A stretch of DNA of 31,292 bases. Origin: an uncultured Collinsella sp. Lineage in GTDB: Bacteria > Actinomycetota > Coriobacteriia > Coriobacteriales > Coriobacteriaceae. Positions 1 through 8,553 of the stretch are shown piece after piece. Where the stretch lies: the NCBI GenBank assembly GCA_937989875.1, contig CALKBO010000020.1, positions 1 through 31,292 of the forward strand. Direction: 5' to 3'. The notes beneath the pieces are model-generated. The model had not been told where the DNA came from and did no database searches. It was given only the letters and a program-made list of their open reading frames with translations. A program made the position numbers and the translations under genes. Numbering within the stretch: position 1 is the first letter of the stretch; every line of letters begins with the position of its first letter.

Positions 1-1
1 C

Positions 2-55
2 GCGCATAAAGAAAGCCTCCCATTTCTCATGTCCAAGAAATGGGAGGCAGTTCAT
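2..55. repeat. Left copy of a 54-nt inverted terminal repeat of the window
   Basis: These 54 nt are the exact reverse complement of 31239-31292; the match stops at base 56. The repeat is largely a hairpin: a 13-bp perfect stem at 15-27 and 36-48 around an 8-nt loop. Identical ends in inverted orientation are what an assembly gives when a contig stops inside a sequence present more than once in the genome. Confidence 0.9.
4..48 (-). terminator. Rho-independent terminator downstream of birA
   Basis: Read on the minus strand, a 13-bp stem (36-48 paired with 15-27) is followed by a T-rich stretch complementary to bases 5-14. It sits about 85 nt after the birA stop codon and in the right orientation to end that transcript. 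The stem carries GCCTCCC/GGGAGGC at its base. Confidence 0.75.
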
Positions 56-133
56 AACGGCAGCGGGGCCCTTTTGTTTTGAATGATGGTTTGGACTGCG
101 GGGTAATGCTGCCGAGTAGGTGGTTGCGGCGCC

Positions 134-910
134 CTATTCGCTCAAGGGACGCAGCGATGCCTCCTCAAAATGGAAGGATCGAAAGCCGTCTTCCGTTTCG
201 ATGCACGCGCGACCAAAGCCATCGACCGTTTTAAAGATGCCACGCGCCAGCTCGTCACCGACAGGGGAACGGGCGATAATGGTTTCCCCTATCCAATTGA
301 GGTGAGCTACATAATCATCGTGGACGGGCGCGAGCGGTCCGGCGTCTTCTTCCATGGCGTTGAGGCGTTCTGCCCACGCATCTACAGCGTCTATAACGGC
401 GTGATAGACCTCATCGAGGAGCATGTCGACGGTAGGAACGTTTTCGTTAAGGTCCGAGAGGCCAATTGCCGCCAGGCCGCCATCGGGCACCTCTTGGGGC
501 GTGTAGTTTACGTTGACACCAATGCCGCAGACGGCGAAAGGTTTGCCTTCGTTATCGCGTGCGGCCTCGACCAGAATGCCGCCGAGCTTGCGTCCTCGCG
601 CGACCAAATCGTTGGGCCATTTGAGGCCAATCTCGTTTGCAAGACCCTGATTTTCGAGCGCCTCGAGCACCGCTAGGCCGCTGACGGCGGCAAGACCAGA
701 GTACTTTGCAGGATTAACGCATGGACGCAGGACAATCGAAAGCAATAGGTTGCCGGCGGTTGAATCCCACTTGTGGCCGCGCCGGCCGCGTCCTGCTGTC
801 TGAGCCCGGGCGGCAAGCCCTGTGCCGTGCGGCGCTCCTTGTTTTCCTGCTTCGAGCAGGTCATCGTTGGTCGATCCGGTTACGTCGACAATCGTTAATT
901 GGGCATCCAT
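134..910 (-). CDS. birA: Biotin--[acetyl-CoA-carboxylase] ligase, catalytic domain only
   Basis: This cytoplasmic enzyme makes biotinyl-AMP and transfers biotin to the lysine of the biotin carboxyl carrier protein. The 258-residue protein shows the BirA/LplA-fold landmarks: GRGRRGHKW (residues 40-48, the biotinyl-AMP binding loop), KWPND (97-101) and KLGGILVE (108-115). There is no N-terminal winged-helix domain, so this is a monofunctional ligase and not a BirA-type repressor. I chose the ATG at 910 because an AAGGAGGT ribosome site lies just upstream; the frame stays open to 991 but without such a site. It is divergent from the fatty acid operon that encodes its presumed substrate AccB (K124), which fits co-regulation from the shared 175-bp intergenic region. 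Confidence 0.93.
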   Translation of the reverse strand: MDAQLTIVDVTGSTNDDLLEAGKQGAPHGTGLAARAQTAGRGRRGHKWDSTAGNLLLSIVLRPCVNPAKYSGLAAVSGLAVLEALENQGLANEIGLKWPNDLVARGRKLGGILVEAARDNEGKPFAVCGIGVNVNYTPQEVPDGGLAAIGLSDLNENVPTVDMLLDEVYHAVIDAVDAWAERLNAMEEDAGPLAPVHDDYVAHLNWIGETIIARSPVGDELARGIFKTVDGFGRACIETEDGFRSFHFEEASLRPLSE

Positions 911-1004
911 AGCGGCTGCTACCTCCTTAATGAATAAGTGAATAACGCAATGGTGTCGTGAGGCAGACACAATGTGAAGCCTTTGTCGCATTTGGACAAT
1001 TTAA

Positions 1005-1020
1005 TGTTAACACGTCAACA
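1005..1020. promoter_or_regulatory. Dyad operator candidate 1 (TGTTAACACGTCAACA)
   Basis: This is a 16-bp imperfect palindrome: TGTT and AACA ends pair and the centre AC/GT pairs. It lies 67 bp before the fabH start and 95 bp from the birA start. A near-identical second copy sits 48 bp downstream. The form resembles TetR-type operators, but no such regulator is encoded nearby, so the binding protein is unknown. Confidence 0.55.
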
Positions 1021-1052
1021 ATGACTGAAATGCGATATCCTCTCTTGGTCGA

Positions 1053-1068
1053 TGTAAACACGTCAACA
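1053..1068. promoter_or_regulatory. Dyad operator candidate 2 (TGTAAACACGTCAACA)
   Basis: This copy differs from the site at 1005-1020 at one base of 16. It ends 6 bp before the fabH ribosome binding site (AGGAGG at 1075-1080), where a bound protein would block transcription of the operon. Promoter hexamers between the two sites are not convincing by eye. Confidence 0.55.
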
Positions 1069-1086
1069 ACTCAAAGGAGGTTAGTG

Positions 1087-2046
1087 ATGGGTTTCACGAT
1101 ACTGGGAACGGGCTCGGCACTTCCCGAGCGCAGCGTTTCCAACGACGAGCTGTCCGAGTTCCTTGACACCTCGGATGAGTGGATTTTTACCCGCACGGGG
1201 ATCAAGAGCCGCCATGTGTGCACCACCGAGTCACTCGACGACCTTGCCGTGGCAGCGAGCGAGCAAGCGCTCCAGACGTCCGGAATCGATGCGAGCCAGT
1301 TGGATCTTATCGTTTGTTCGACGACGACGGGCGATCATCTCGTTCCTGCCGAAGCGTGCGCCGTTGCCGAGCGCCTGGGTGCCACATGTCCTGCCTTCGA
1401 CGTTTCGGCGGCTTGTGCCGGCTTCGTATTTGCGCTCGATGTCGCCGAGTGCTATATCGCCCGCGGTCGCGCCAAGCACGTGCTGGTCGTAGCCGCCGAG
1501 CAGATGACGCGCGCGCTCAATTGGACCGACCGTGCCACGTGCGTGCTCTTTGGCGATGGCGCAGGTGCTGCGATCATAGGGGCTGGGGGAGAGAATCCTC
1601 TTGCTGTTGAGCTTTCGACGGCGCCCGACGTCGAGACGTTGCACGTTCCCGGTCTGGTCGGCAACTCGCCGTTTAAGGCTTCCGCAGATAGCGAGAGCGT
1701 GCTGTCCATGAATGGCCGCCGCGTGTTCAAGTTCGGCGTCAATGCCATCTGCGACACGGTCAACAAGCTCGCCTGCGACGCGAGCACCGCGGTCGAGGAC
1801 ATCGACCACTTTGTATTCCATCAGGCTAACGAACGAATCTTGAGCCAGGCGGTCAAGCGCCTAGGTGTGCCGGACGACCGTGTGGTCCGAACGTTGCGTG
1901 AAACTGGCAACATCTCGAGCGCCTGTATTCCGCTTGCTCTCGATCGACTGGCAAATACCGGCGCGCTGCACGCGGGCGACACCATCGCCCTGGTCGGATT
2001 TGGCGCCGGCTTGGATGTAGGTGGCTATCTACTTCGCTGGAAGTAG
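1087..2046 (+). CDS. fabH: 3-oxoacyl-ACP synthase III
   Basis: FabH starts fatty acid synthesis by condensing an acyl-CoA primer with malonyl-ACP. The 319-residue protein has the thiolase-fold catalytic triad Cys110 (in DVSAACAGF), His245 (in FHQANER) and Asn275 (in ETGNISSA), plus the C-terminal GFGAGL glycine motif. Length is normal for the family. I chose the ATG at 1087 because AGGAGG lies 6 nt upstream; the open frame runs further upstream through the operator region and is not expected to be coding there. A GTG at 1084 is an alternative. It is the first gene of the fatty acid operon and follows two dyad operator candidates. Branched or straight primer preference cannot be read from the sequence. 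Confidence 0.95.
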   Translation: MGFTILGTGSALPERSVSNDELSEFLDTSDEWIFTRTGIKSRHVCTTESLDDLAVAASEQALQTSGIDASQLDLIVCSTTTGDHLVPAEACAVAERLGATCPAFDVSAACAGFVFALDVAECYIARGRAKHVLVVAAEQMTRALNWTDRATCVLFGDGAGAAIIGAGGENPLAVELSTAPDVETLHVPGLVGNSPFKASADSESVLSMNGRRVFKFGVNAICDTVNKLACDASTAVEDIDHFVFHQANERILSQAVKRLGVPDDRVVRTLRETGNISSACIPLALDRLANTGALHAGDTIALVGFGAGLDVGGYLLRWK

Positions 2047-2098
2047 TTGCACATAGGAAATGAAAACGCCCCTAGGGCACAAACAAAGGAGAACTACC

Positions 2099-2335
2099 AT
2101 GGCAGATCAGAAGACCTTCGAGCGCGTTTGTGACGTTATCCGCGAGACGGCCGGCCTTGACGATGTCGAGATGAAGCCTGAGTCCACGCTCGAGGAGATT
2201 GGCCTCGACAGCCTGGGTACCGTCGAGATCCTCGTTGCCGTCGAGGACGAGTTTGGCATTGAGCTCGATACCGAGGAGAACCCCAAGACGGTCGGCGAGT
2301 TCGTCGATACGGTCGAGGCGGCATTGGAGAAGTAG
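2099..2335 (+). CDS. acpP: Acyl carrier protein
   Basis: This 78-residue acidic protein carries growing acyl chains on a phosphopantetheine arm. The attachment serine is Ser38 in GLDSLGTVE; the usual residue after DSL is often D or T, here G, a mild variant. The acidic four-helix ACP pattern is otherwise intact, with VEDEFGIEL after the serine. The ATG at 2099 has AAAGGAG at 2085-2091. It follows fabH by 52 nt and its stop codon overlaps a possible GTG start of fabK, so translation is probably coupled. It is the central shuttle for every fab enzyme in this operon. Confidence 0.96.
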   Translation: MADQKTFERVCDVIRETAGLDDVEMKPESTLEEIGLDSLGTVEILVAVEDEFGIELDTEENPKTVGEFVDTVEAALEK

Positions 2336-2337
2336 TG

Positions 2338-3282
2338 ATGCTCAAGTCTCCTCTCTGCGATCTGCTCGGCATCGAAAAACCCGTGTTCCAGGGTGGCATG
2401 GCCTGGATTGCCGACGCCTCGTTGGCATCTGCTGTGTCCGAGGCAGGCGGCTTAGGCATTATCGCGGCCATGAATGCCGACGCAAACTGGCTGCGCGATC
2501 AGATTCACGAGCTGCGCGCCAAGACGGATAAGCCCTTTGGCGTCAACGTTATGCTCATGAGCCCGTTTGTCGACGAGGTCGCACAAGTGGTGATTGATGA
2601 GCAGGTGCCCGTTGTGGTGACCGGCGCCGGCAATCCCACCAAGTACATGAAGGCCTGGAACGATGCAGGCATCAAGGTCATACCCGTCGTGGCTTCGGTG
2701 GCGCTGGCGCGTCTCGTGGCGCGTCGCGGAGCAACTGCCGTGGTTGCCGAGGGCACCGAATCAGGCGGCCATATTGGAGAGACCTCGACGATGGCACTAG
2801 TGCCGCAGGTTGTCGATGCGGTCGATATTCCCGTAGTTGCGGCTGGCGGCATCGCCGATGGTCGCGGTGTGGCGGCCGCCTTTATGCTTGGCGCCGCCGG
2901 CGTCCAGGTGGGAACACGCTTTCTGGTCGCAAACGAGTGCACCGTATCCGAACAGTACAAAGAGCTGGTGCTCAAGGCGGGCGACACGTCGACGCGTGCG
3001 ACCGGTCGCTCGACGGGACATCCGGTTCGCGCCCTCAAGAGCCCCTTCACCAACGCGTATGCCAAGAACGAGGCGGCGGGCGCAAGCCCCGAGGAGCTCG
3101 GGGCCATGGGCACGGGCGCGCTTCGTAAAGCCGCAAAGGACGGTAATTACGAAGAGGGTTCGTATTTGTGCGGACAGATTGCCGGCATGGTCAACAAGCG
3201 CCAGAGCGCACGCGAAATCGTCGACGATCTGGTCGATGGCGCCGAGCATGTCCTGAAGGGTGCGTTCGCATGGGTGGCGTAG
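2338..3282 (+). CDS. fabK: Enoyl-ACP reductase II, FMN-dependent
   Basis: FabK reduces trans-2-enoyl-ACP to acyl-ACP, the last step of each elongation cycle, using FMN and NAD(P)H. The 314-residue TIM-barrel protein belongs to the nitronate monooxygenase/FabK superfamily. It shows FQGGMAWIAD near the N-terminus, GTESGGHIGE with His145, and AAGGIADGRGVAAA followed by GVQVGTRF for the FMN phosphate. Nitronate monooxygenase is the main alternative, but placement between acpP and fabD makes FabK far more likely. The ATG at 2338 is used, with GGAG about 7 nt upstream; GTG at 2335 is also possible. No fabI or fabV occurs in the window. The 3' end overlaps fabD by 13 nt. Confidence 0.93.
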   Translation: MLKSPLCDLLGIEKPVFQGGMAWIADASLASAVSEAGGLGIIAAMNADANWLRDQIHELRAKTDKPFGVNVMLMSPFVDEVAQVVIDEQVPVVVTGAGNPTKYMKAWNDAGIKVIPVVASVALARLVARRGATAVVAEGTESGGHIGETSTMALVPQVVDAVDIPVVAAGGIADGRGVAAAFMLGAAGVQVGTRFLVANECTVSEQYKELVLKAGDTSTRATGRSTGHPVRALKSPFTNAYAKNEAAGASPEELGAMGTGALRKAAKDGNYEEGSYLCGQIAGMVNKRQSAREIVDDLVDGAEHVLKGAFAWVA

Positions 3283-4196
3283 CGTTTCTGTTTGCCGGTC
3301 AGGGTGCCCAGCATCCCGCGATGGGCGTCGACCTCATCGAGGCATCGCCGGCGGCTGCCGAGGTGTTCGCCATTGCCGATGAGGTGCGCCCGGGGACCAG
3401 CGAGCAGTGCCGGAGCGCCTCCAAGGAGGAGCTCTCGCAGACCGAGAACACGCAGCCTTGCGTGTTCGTGCACGACTTGGCTGTCGCCGTCGCCCTGCGC
3501 GAGCGCGGCGTGGTGCCTGCCGCCTGTGCGGGATTCTCGCTGGGCGAGGTCGCTGCACTCACCTTTGCGGGGGCATTCGATACGCGAGCGGGTTTTGAGC
3601 TCGTATGTGAGCGCGCAGCATTGATGGCCACGGCGGCCGAGCGCCATCCGGGCGGCATGCGTGCCGTCATTAAGCTCGATGCGGCGCAAGCCGAGGGCCT
3701 GGCAAAACAGGCCGGCGAGGACTGCTGGCCGGTCAACTACAACAGCCCCCAGCAGACGGTTGTGGCCGGAGCGCCCGATGCGTTGCAGACCCTCGACGCC
3801 CTGGTAAAAGAGGCTGGTGGCCGGGCCATGAAGGTCGCGGTGTCGGGTGCATTCCATAGCCCCTATATGGCCAAGGCGACTGAGAGGCTGGCGAGATATA
3901 TCCAAGCCGGTCACGCGCCGTCCCCGTTGCTCATTCCTGTTATGGCAAACATGACGGCGGCGCCTTATCCGGCCGACCCGCAGGCGGCATCGGAGGTGCT
4001 GGCCAACCAGGTGAGCCATGCCGTGCGCTGGGTCGACACGCTGCATGCTCTGCAGGATCAAGGCATCGACACGTTTATTGAGGTCGGCCCCGGCAAAACG
4101 CTGTCCGGCTTGGTCAAGCGTACGTTGAGCGACGTTCGTGTGTATTCGTGCGAAACGGTCGAACAAGTCGCAGCTATTGTCGACGAGCTCGCATAG
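3270..4196 (+). CDS. fabD: Malonyl-CoA:ACP transacylase
   Basis: FabD moves malonyl from CoA to ACP. The 308-residue protein begins with FLFAGQGAQ, has the nucleophile Ser90 in GFSLGE (the common form is GHSLGE), and the catalytic His196 in SGAFHSPYM. A C-terminal FIEVGPGKTLSGL also matches the family. The ATG at 3270 lies inside the end of fabK (13-nt overlap), so translation is probably coupled. The reading frame extends upstream inside fabK but has no domain there. FabD links the ACC products encoded downstream with acpP upstream. Confidence 0.95.
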   Translation: MGGVAFLFAGQGAQHPAMGVDLIEASPAAAEVFAIADEVRPGTSEQCRSASKEELSQTENTQPCVFVHDLAVAVALRERGVVPAACAGFSLGEVAALTFAGAFDTRAGFELVCERAALMATAAERHPGGMRAVIKLDAAQAEGLAKQAGEDCWPVNYNSPQQTVVAGAPDALQTLDALVKEAGGRAMKVAVSGAFHSPYMAKATERLARYIQAGHAPSPLLIPVMANMTAAPYPADPQAASEVLANQVSHAVRWVDTLHALQDQGIDTFIEVGPGKTLSGLVKRTLSDVRVYSCETVEQVAAIVDELA

Positions 4197-4226
4197 CCCA
4201 CAGGGCTGTAACCCGAAAGGAACGAC

Positions 4227-5000
4227 ATGGGCAATTTGAACAACGGCGCGCTCGGGCGCGACGGATCGCGCCGTGTGGCGCTGATCACGGGCGGCTCGCG
4301 GGGTATCGGCCGTGCCTGCGCTGTCGGTCTGGCGGAGGACGGCTTTGATATCGCCGTCGTCTATGCCGGTAGCGTCGACGCGGCGCGCGAGACGTGCGAA
4401 GCCTGTGAGGTGGTTGGCGCCACGGCACGCGCATATCAATGCGATGTGGCCGACCCCGCTGCCGTCAACGCGTGCGTGGAAGCGGTCCTCAACGACTTTG
4501 GCTCCATTTGGACGCTCGTCAACAACGCCGGCATCACGCGCGACGGCCTGCTCATGCGTATGGGCGACGATGCCTTCGACCGCGTGCTCGATGTCAATCT
4601 CAAGGGCACGTTCAATATGACGCGCGCACTCACCAAGACCTTTATGCGTCAGCGCGGCGGTTGCGTCGTCAACATGAGCTCGGTCGTAGGCCTGATGGGC
4701 AATGCCGGACAGGCCAACTACGCTGCCTCCAAGGCGGGCGTCATCGGCCTGACCAAGGCGGTAGCGCGCGAGCTTGCGCCCCGCGGCGTACGAGTGAACG
4801 CGGTCGCCCCCGGGTTTGTCGAGACCGATATGACGGCAAAGCTATCGGATAAGGTGCGTGCGGCGTGCGAGGAGCAGATTCCCCTAAAGCGCATGGCGCG
4901 CCCCGAGGAAGCGGCCGGCGTGGTGCGCTTTTTGGCGAGTGATGCGGCTGCCTACATTACGGGCGAGGTCGTGCGCGTCGACGGCGGAATGGCGATGTAG
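4227..5000 (+). CDS. fabG: 3-oxoacyl-ACP reductase
   Basis: FabG is the NADPH-dependent short-chain dehydrogenase that reduces 3-oxoacyl-ACP. In 257 residues it has the cofactor motif TGGSRGIG (21-28), NNAG (99-102), the catalytic Ser152-Tyr165-Lys169 set (YAASK), and the FabG-typical ending VRVDGGMAM. The N-terminus carries about 14 extra residues before the first beta strand compared with compact FabG proteins. AAAGGAA precedes the ATG. It follows fabD by 30 nt. Confidence 0.95.
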   Translation: MGNLNNGALGRDGSRRVALITGGSRGIGRACAVGLAEDGFDIAVVYAGSVDAARETCEACEVVGATARAYQCDVADPAAVNACVEAVLNDFGSIWTLVNNAGITRDGLLMRMGDDAFDRVLDVNLKGTFNMTRALTKTFMRQRGGCVVNMSSVVGLMGNAGQANYAASKAGVIGLTKAVARELAPRGVRVNAVAPGFVETDMTAKLSDKVRAACEEQIPLKRMARPEEAAGVVRFLASDAAAYITGEVVRVDGGMAM

Positions 5001-5039
5001 AAACCAGGGCCGAAGAACGGCTTGAATGAGGAGACCAAG

Positions 5040-6287
5040 ATGGAACAGAGAGTTGCAATCACCGGCATCGGTGCCGTATCGCCGCTCGGCAACACGGCGC
5101 TTGCCACCTGGGCGGCCATGTGCGCCGGCACGTGCGGTATCGGCCCGATCACGCACTTCGATACCGATGCGTTTGCCGTTAAGGTGGCGGCCGAGGTCAA
5201 GGGTTTTGACGGCAACGAGTACTTTGGCAAGCGTGACGCCAAGCACCTGGACCCCTGCGTTCAGTTTGCACTGGCGGCGTCGGACGAGGCCATGCACGAT
5301 GCGGGCTTTGATGTCGAGGGCGCCATCGATCGCGAGCGCCTGGGCGTCTACGTGGGTTCGGGCGTGGGTGGCATGCAGACACTCGTCGACAACGTCCACA
5401 CGATTGCCGATCGTGGGCCCCGCCGCGCATCGCCCTATATGATCGCGATGATGATCCCCAATATGGCTTCGGGCAATATCGCAATCCGCCACAAGGCAAA
5501 GGGCCCGACCCTGCCCGTGGTGACCGCCTGCGCGACCTCGGCCCATGCCGTGGGCGAGGCGTTCCGCGCCATCAAGCATGGCTATGCCGATGCGATTCTC
5601 GCCGGCGGCACCGAGGCGGCCATCATCCCCGATGCCGTTGCGGGCTTTACATCCTGCCGTGCTCTCACCACTAATCCTGACCCGTCGACGGCATGCCGTC
5701 CGTTTGATGCAGACCGCGACGGCTTTGTGATGGGCGAGGGCGCCTGCGTGTTGGTGCTTGAGGGCATGGAGCATGCGCAGGCACGCGGTGCGCACATTTA
5801 TGCCGAGGTCGTGGGCTACGGCAACACCGATGATGCCTATCACATCACGAGCCCCGATCCCGAGGCTGCCGGCATCGCCCGTGCGATATCGCTGGCGGTG
5901 GCCGAGGGCGACGTTAAGCCTTCCGAGGGCCTCTACATCAACGCTCACGGCACCTCGACCAAGCTCAACGATTCGTCCGAGACGGCGGGCATTAAGCGTG
6001 CGCTCGGCGAGGACGCGGCACGCGCCGCGCACGTCTCGTCGACCAAGTCGATGACCGGCCACATGATCGGTGCCACGGGCGCCATCGAGGTCATGGCCTG
6101 TGCCATGGCGCTCGAGCAGGGCGTGGTGCCCCCGACCATTAACTACCACACGCCCGATCCCGTCTGCGATCTTGATTACACGCCTAATCGAGCGGTTCGC
6201 GCCGACCTTACCTGGGCGCTTTCGACCAATCTGGGCTTTGGCGGACACAATGCCGCCATCGCGCTGCGTAGATATGCAAGGAGCTAG
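5040..6287 (+). CDS. fabF: 3-oxoacyl-ACP synthase II
   Basis: FabF elongates acyl-ACP with malonyl-ACP by decarboxylative condensation. The 415-residue thiolase-fold protein has the C-H-H set Cys164 (VTACATSAHA), His303 (NAHGTST) and His341 (SMTGHMIGATGAIE), with Lys336 beside it. The length fits FabF. I chose the ATG at 5040 because GAGGAG lies 6 nt upstream; a TTG at 5022 would add six residues without a good ribosome site. The stop codon is 3 nt before accB, and the accB ribosome site lies in the last codons of fabF. Confidence 0.95.
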   Translation: MEQRVAITGIGAVSPLGNTALATWAAMCAGTCGIGPITHFDTDAFAVKVAAEVKGFDGNEYFGKRDAKHLDPCVQFALAASDEAMHDAGFDVEGAIDRERLGVYVGSGVGGMQTLVDNVHTIADRGPRRASPYMIAMMIPNMASGNIAIRHKAKGPTLPVVTACATSAHAVGEAFRAIKHGYADAILAGGTEAAIIPDAVAGFTSCRALTTNPDPSTACRPFDADRDGFVMGEGACVLVLEGMEHAQARGAHIYAEVVGYGNTDDAYHITSPDPEAAGIARAISLAVAEGDVKPSEGLYINAHGTSTKLNDSSETAGIKRALGEDAARAAHVSSTKSMTGHMIGATGAIEVMACAMALEQGVVPPTINYHTPDPVCDLDYTPNRAVRADLTWALSTNLGFGGHNAAIALRRYARS

Positions 6288-6290
6288 AGC

Positions 6291-6767
6291 ATGGATTCCA
6301 AAAGACTTGCCGAGATAGCCGATGTTATGGAGGACCGCGGCCTCACGCGCGTGCGCGTTGAGGAGCCCGATGGCACCGCGGTCGAGCTCGAGCGCGCGAG
6401 CGCCGCACAGCCGGTTGCCGTGCCCATGCCTATGCCAGGTGCCGTGACTGCTCCGGCGGTGGCTCCTGTCGCCATGCCTGCTGCCGCACCGGAGCCCGCC
6501 GCGCAGGCGCCTGTCGCCGCACCGGAGACCAAGGGCACCGAGGTGACCGCTCCCATGGTCGGCGTTTTCTATGCTGCCCCGGCGCCGGGCGACGAGCCGT
6601 TTGTGCACGTGGGCTCCAAGGTCAAGGCCGGTGAGACCCTCTGCATCATCGAGGCCATGAAGGTTCTCAACGAGGTGACGGCAGAGGCGGATGGCGAGGT
6701 GCTCGAGATCTGCGTGGCCGACGGCGACCTCGTGGAGTTTGGCAGCTGCCTCATGAGGATCGGATAG
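6291..6767 (+). CDS. accB: Biotin carboxyl carrier protein of acetyl-CoA carboxylase
   Basis: AccB swings carboxybiotin between AccC and the carboxyltransferase. The 158-residue protein has a short N-terminal segment, a Pro/Ala-rich flexible linker (about 40-80) and a C-terminal biotinyl domain. Lys124 in IEAMKVLNE is the biotin site; the more common form is EAMKMMNE. It is the expected substrate of the BirA encoded at the left edge. Start ATG 6291 follows AAGGAG at 6278-6283. Position between fabF and fabZ mirrors the fabF-accB-fabZ-accC order seen in Firmicutes fab clusters. Confidence 0.95.
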   Translation: MDSKRLAEIADVMEDRGLTRVRVEEPDGTAVELERASAAQPVAVPMPMPGAVTAPAVAPVAMPAAAPEPAAQAPVAAPETKGTEVTAPMVGVFYAAPAPGDEPFVHVGSKVKAGETLCIIEAMKVLNEVTAEADGEVLEICVADGDLVEFGSCLMRIG

Positions 6768-6776
6768 GTGATATCC

Positions 6777-7199
6777 ATGAACAAAGAAGAGCTCAAGAAA
6801 CTGTTGCCGCATCGCGAGCCGATGCTTTTGCTCGACGAAGCCGAGCTGGTGGGCAACGAGGCCCACGGCAAGATCACGATTACGGGCGACGAGTACTTTT
6901 TGCAGGGGCATTTTCCGGGAAACCCGGTCGTCCCCGGCGTGATTCAGTGCGAGATGCTCGCCCAGAACTGCTGCGTGCTGCTGATGGGCGATGAGGAAGC
7001 TCGCGGTGCGACACCGTTCTACACGAGTCTGGACAAGGTGCGCTTTAAGCGTCCGGTGCGCCCGGGCGACACGGTGGATCTGGTGTGCTCCATCACGCGT
7101 GCGCGCGGGCCGTTCCGCTTTGCGACGGGTACTGCGAGCGTCAACGGTGAGGTTTGCTGTCGCGCCGATATGTCTTTTGCACTCATGCACGAAAGTTAA
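6777..7199 (+). CDS. fabZ: 3-hydroxyacyl-ACP dehydratase
   Basis: FabZ dehydrates 3-hydroxyacyl-ACP to the enoyl form. The 140-residue hot-dog-fold protein has LPHREPMLLLDE near the start, the catalytic His45 in GHFPGNP and the catalytic Glu59 in PGVIQCEMLAQ. The short length and this motif fit FabZ better than FabA. ATG 6777 is preferred for family length; an in-frame GTG at 6768, directly after the accB stop, is possible. No FabA or FabM isomerase is present, so nothing here explains unsaturated fatty acid synthesis. Confidence 0.92.
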   Translation: MNKEELKKLLPHREPMLLLDEAELVGNEAHGKITITGDEYFLQGHFPGNPVVPGVIQCEMLAQNCCVLLMGDEEARGATPFYTSLDKVRFKRPVRPGDTVDLVCSITRARGPFRFATGTASVNGEVCCRADMSFALMHES

Positions 7200-7209
7200 G
7201 GAAGGCTTC

Positions 7210-8553
7210 ATGTTCGACAAAGTGCTCATCGCCAACCGCGGCGAGGTCGCGGTCCGTGTTATCCGCGCGTGCCGCGATATGGGCATCAAGACCGTCGCCG
7301 TCTACTCCACGGCCGATGCGGACGCGCTGCACGTGCAGCTTGCCGACGAGGCGTATTGCATCGGCGGCCCGCGTCTTGCCGAGAGCTACCTCAACGACGA
7401 TGCCGTGCTCACCTGTGCCGTAAAGTCGGGAGCTAAGGCAATTCATCCCGGCTATGGCTTCTTTTCCGAGAAGGCGAGCTTCGTGCGCGACTGCGACAAG
7501 TATGGCCTGGCGTTTGTCGGTCCTTCGGCCGAGGTGATCGACAGCATGGGCGACAAGGATGCCGCACGCCGAACGGCTGCCGCGGCGGGCGTGCCCATCG
7601 TGCCGGGCTGCGATTTGCTCAAAAGTCCCGAGGAGGCAACGGCCGAGGCCGAGCGCATCGGCTGCCCCGTGCTCATCAAGGCGCGCGCGGGCGGCGGCGG
7701 CCGCGGCATTCGCAAGGTCGAGCGCGTGGAAGATGCGGCAAAGGCCTTTATTGAAGCACGTGCCGAGGGCGAGGCCGTTTTTGGCGACGGCGAGTGCTAC
7801 ATGGAGAAGTTCGTCGCGCCGGCCCACCACGTTGAGGTGCAGATTATGGCCGATAAGCAGGGCCATGTGTTTTCGCTCGGCGAGCGCGAATGCTCGGTGC
7901 AGCGCCGCAACCAAAAGCTGATCGAGGAGAGCCCCGCGCCGTGCCTCGACGGACGCGATGATATTCGCGCGCGCATGCACAAGGCGGCGCGTGACCTGGC
8001 TCGTGCCGTTGGCTATGAGGGCGCCGGTACCATCGAGTTCTTGTATTCGGACGACGGCAATTTCTACTTTATGGAAATGAACACACGCTTGCAGGTGGAG
8101 CATCCGGTTACGGAGTTTGTGACCGATACCGACTTGGTCAAGTGGCAGCTGCGCGTGGCAGCCGGCCAACCTTTGCCCTTTGAGCAGGAGGACATGCCGG
8201 TTCGCAACCACGCCATGGAGTGCCGCATCAATGCCGAAACGCCGGACTTTCTGCCGTCATGCGGAACGGTCACCGCGTTGCGTGTACCGGGTGGTCCGCG
8301 CGTGCGCTGGGATTCGGCCATGTTCACCGGTGCGACAGTTCCGCCGTACTACGACTCCATGCTCGGCAAGCTCATCGTGTGTGCGCCCACGCGTGACGGC
8401 GCCATTCGCAAGATGCGCTCGGCCCTGGGCGAGCTCGTGATTGAGGGCGTGAGCGAAAACAGCGAGCTTCAGCTCGACGTGCTGGCAAACGACGAGTTCT
8501 TGTCGGGCATGTATCACACCGATCTGATGGGGCATCTCTATGCTGATGAATAG
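7210..8553 (+). CDS. accC: Acetyl-CoA carboxylase, biotin carboxylase subunit
   Basis: AccC carboxylates biotin on AccB using ATP and bicarbonate. The 447-residue protein starts FDKVLIANRGE, has the ATP-grasp glycine loop beginning at Lys157 (KARAGGGGRG), and the active-site strand MEMNTRLQVEHPVTE (288-302) with Glu289, Asn291, Arg293 and Arg/Glu/His that follow. Length is normal. I chose the ATG at 7210 with AAGGAAGG just upstream, 10 nt after fabZ; the longer open frame upstream overlaps fabZ and is not coding. Its end overlaps accDA by 14 nt. Confidence 0.96.
   Translation: MFDKVLIANRGEVAVRVIRACRDMGIKTVAVYSTADADALHVQLADEAYCIGGPRLAESYLNDDAVLTCAVKSGAKAIHPGYGFFSEKASFVRDCDKYGLAFVGPSAEVIDSMGDKDAARRTAAAAGVPIVPGCDLLKSPEEATAEAERIGCPVLIKARAGGGGRGIRKVERVEDAAKAFIEARAEGEAVFGDGECYMEKFVAPAHHVEVQIMADKQGHVFSLGERECSVQRRNQKLIEESPAPCLDGRDDIRARMHKAARDLARAVGYEGAGTIEFLYSDDGNFYFMEMNTRLQVEHPVTEFVTDTDLVKWQLRVAAGQPLPFEQEDMPVRNHAMECRINAETPDFLPSCGTVTALRVPGGPRVRWDSAMFTGATVPPYYDSMLGKLIVCAPTRDGAIRKMRSALGELVIEGVSENSELQLDVLANDEFLSGMYHTDLMGHLYADE

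Noticed and set aside
4884..7289. 801-codon open frame on the minus strand opposite fabG to accC
   Set aside because: It is antisense to five well-identified genes and has a His/Arg-rich composition typical of a frame opposite high-GC coding DNA. No family motif or ribosome site was seen.
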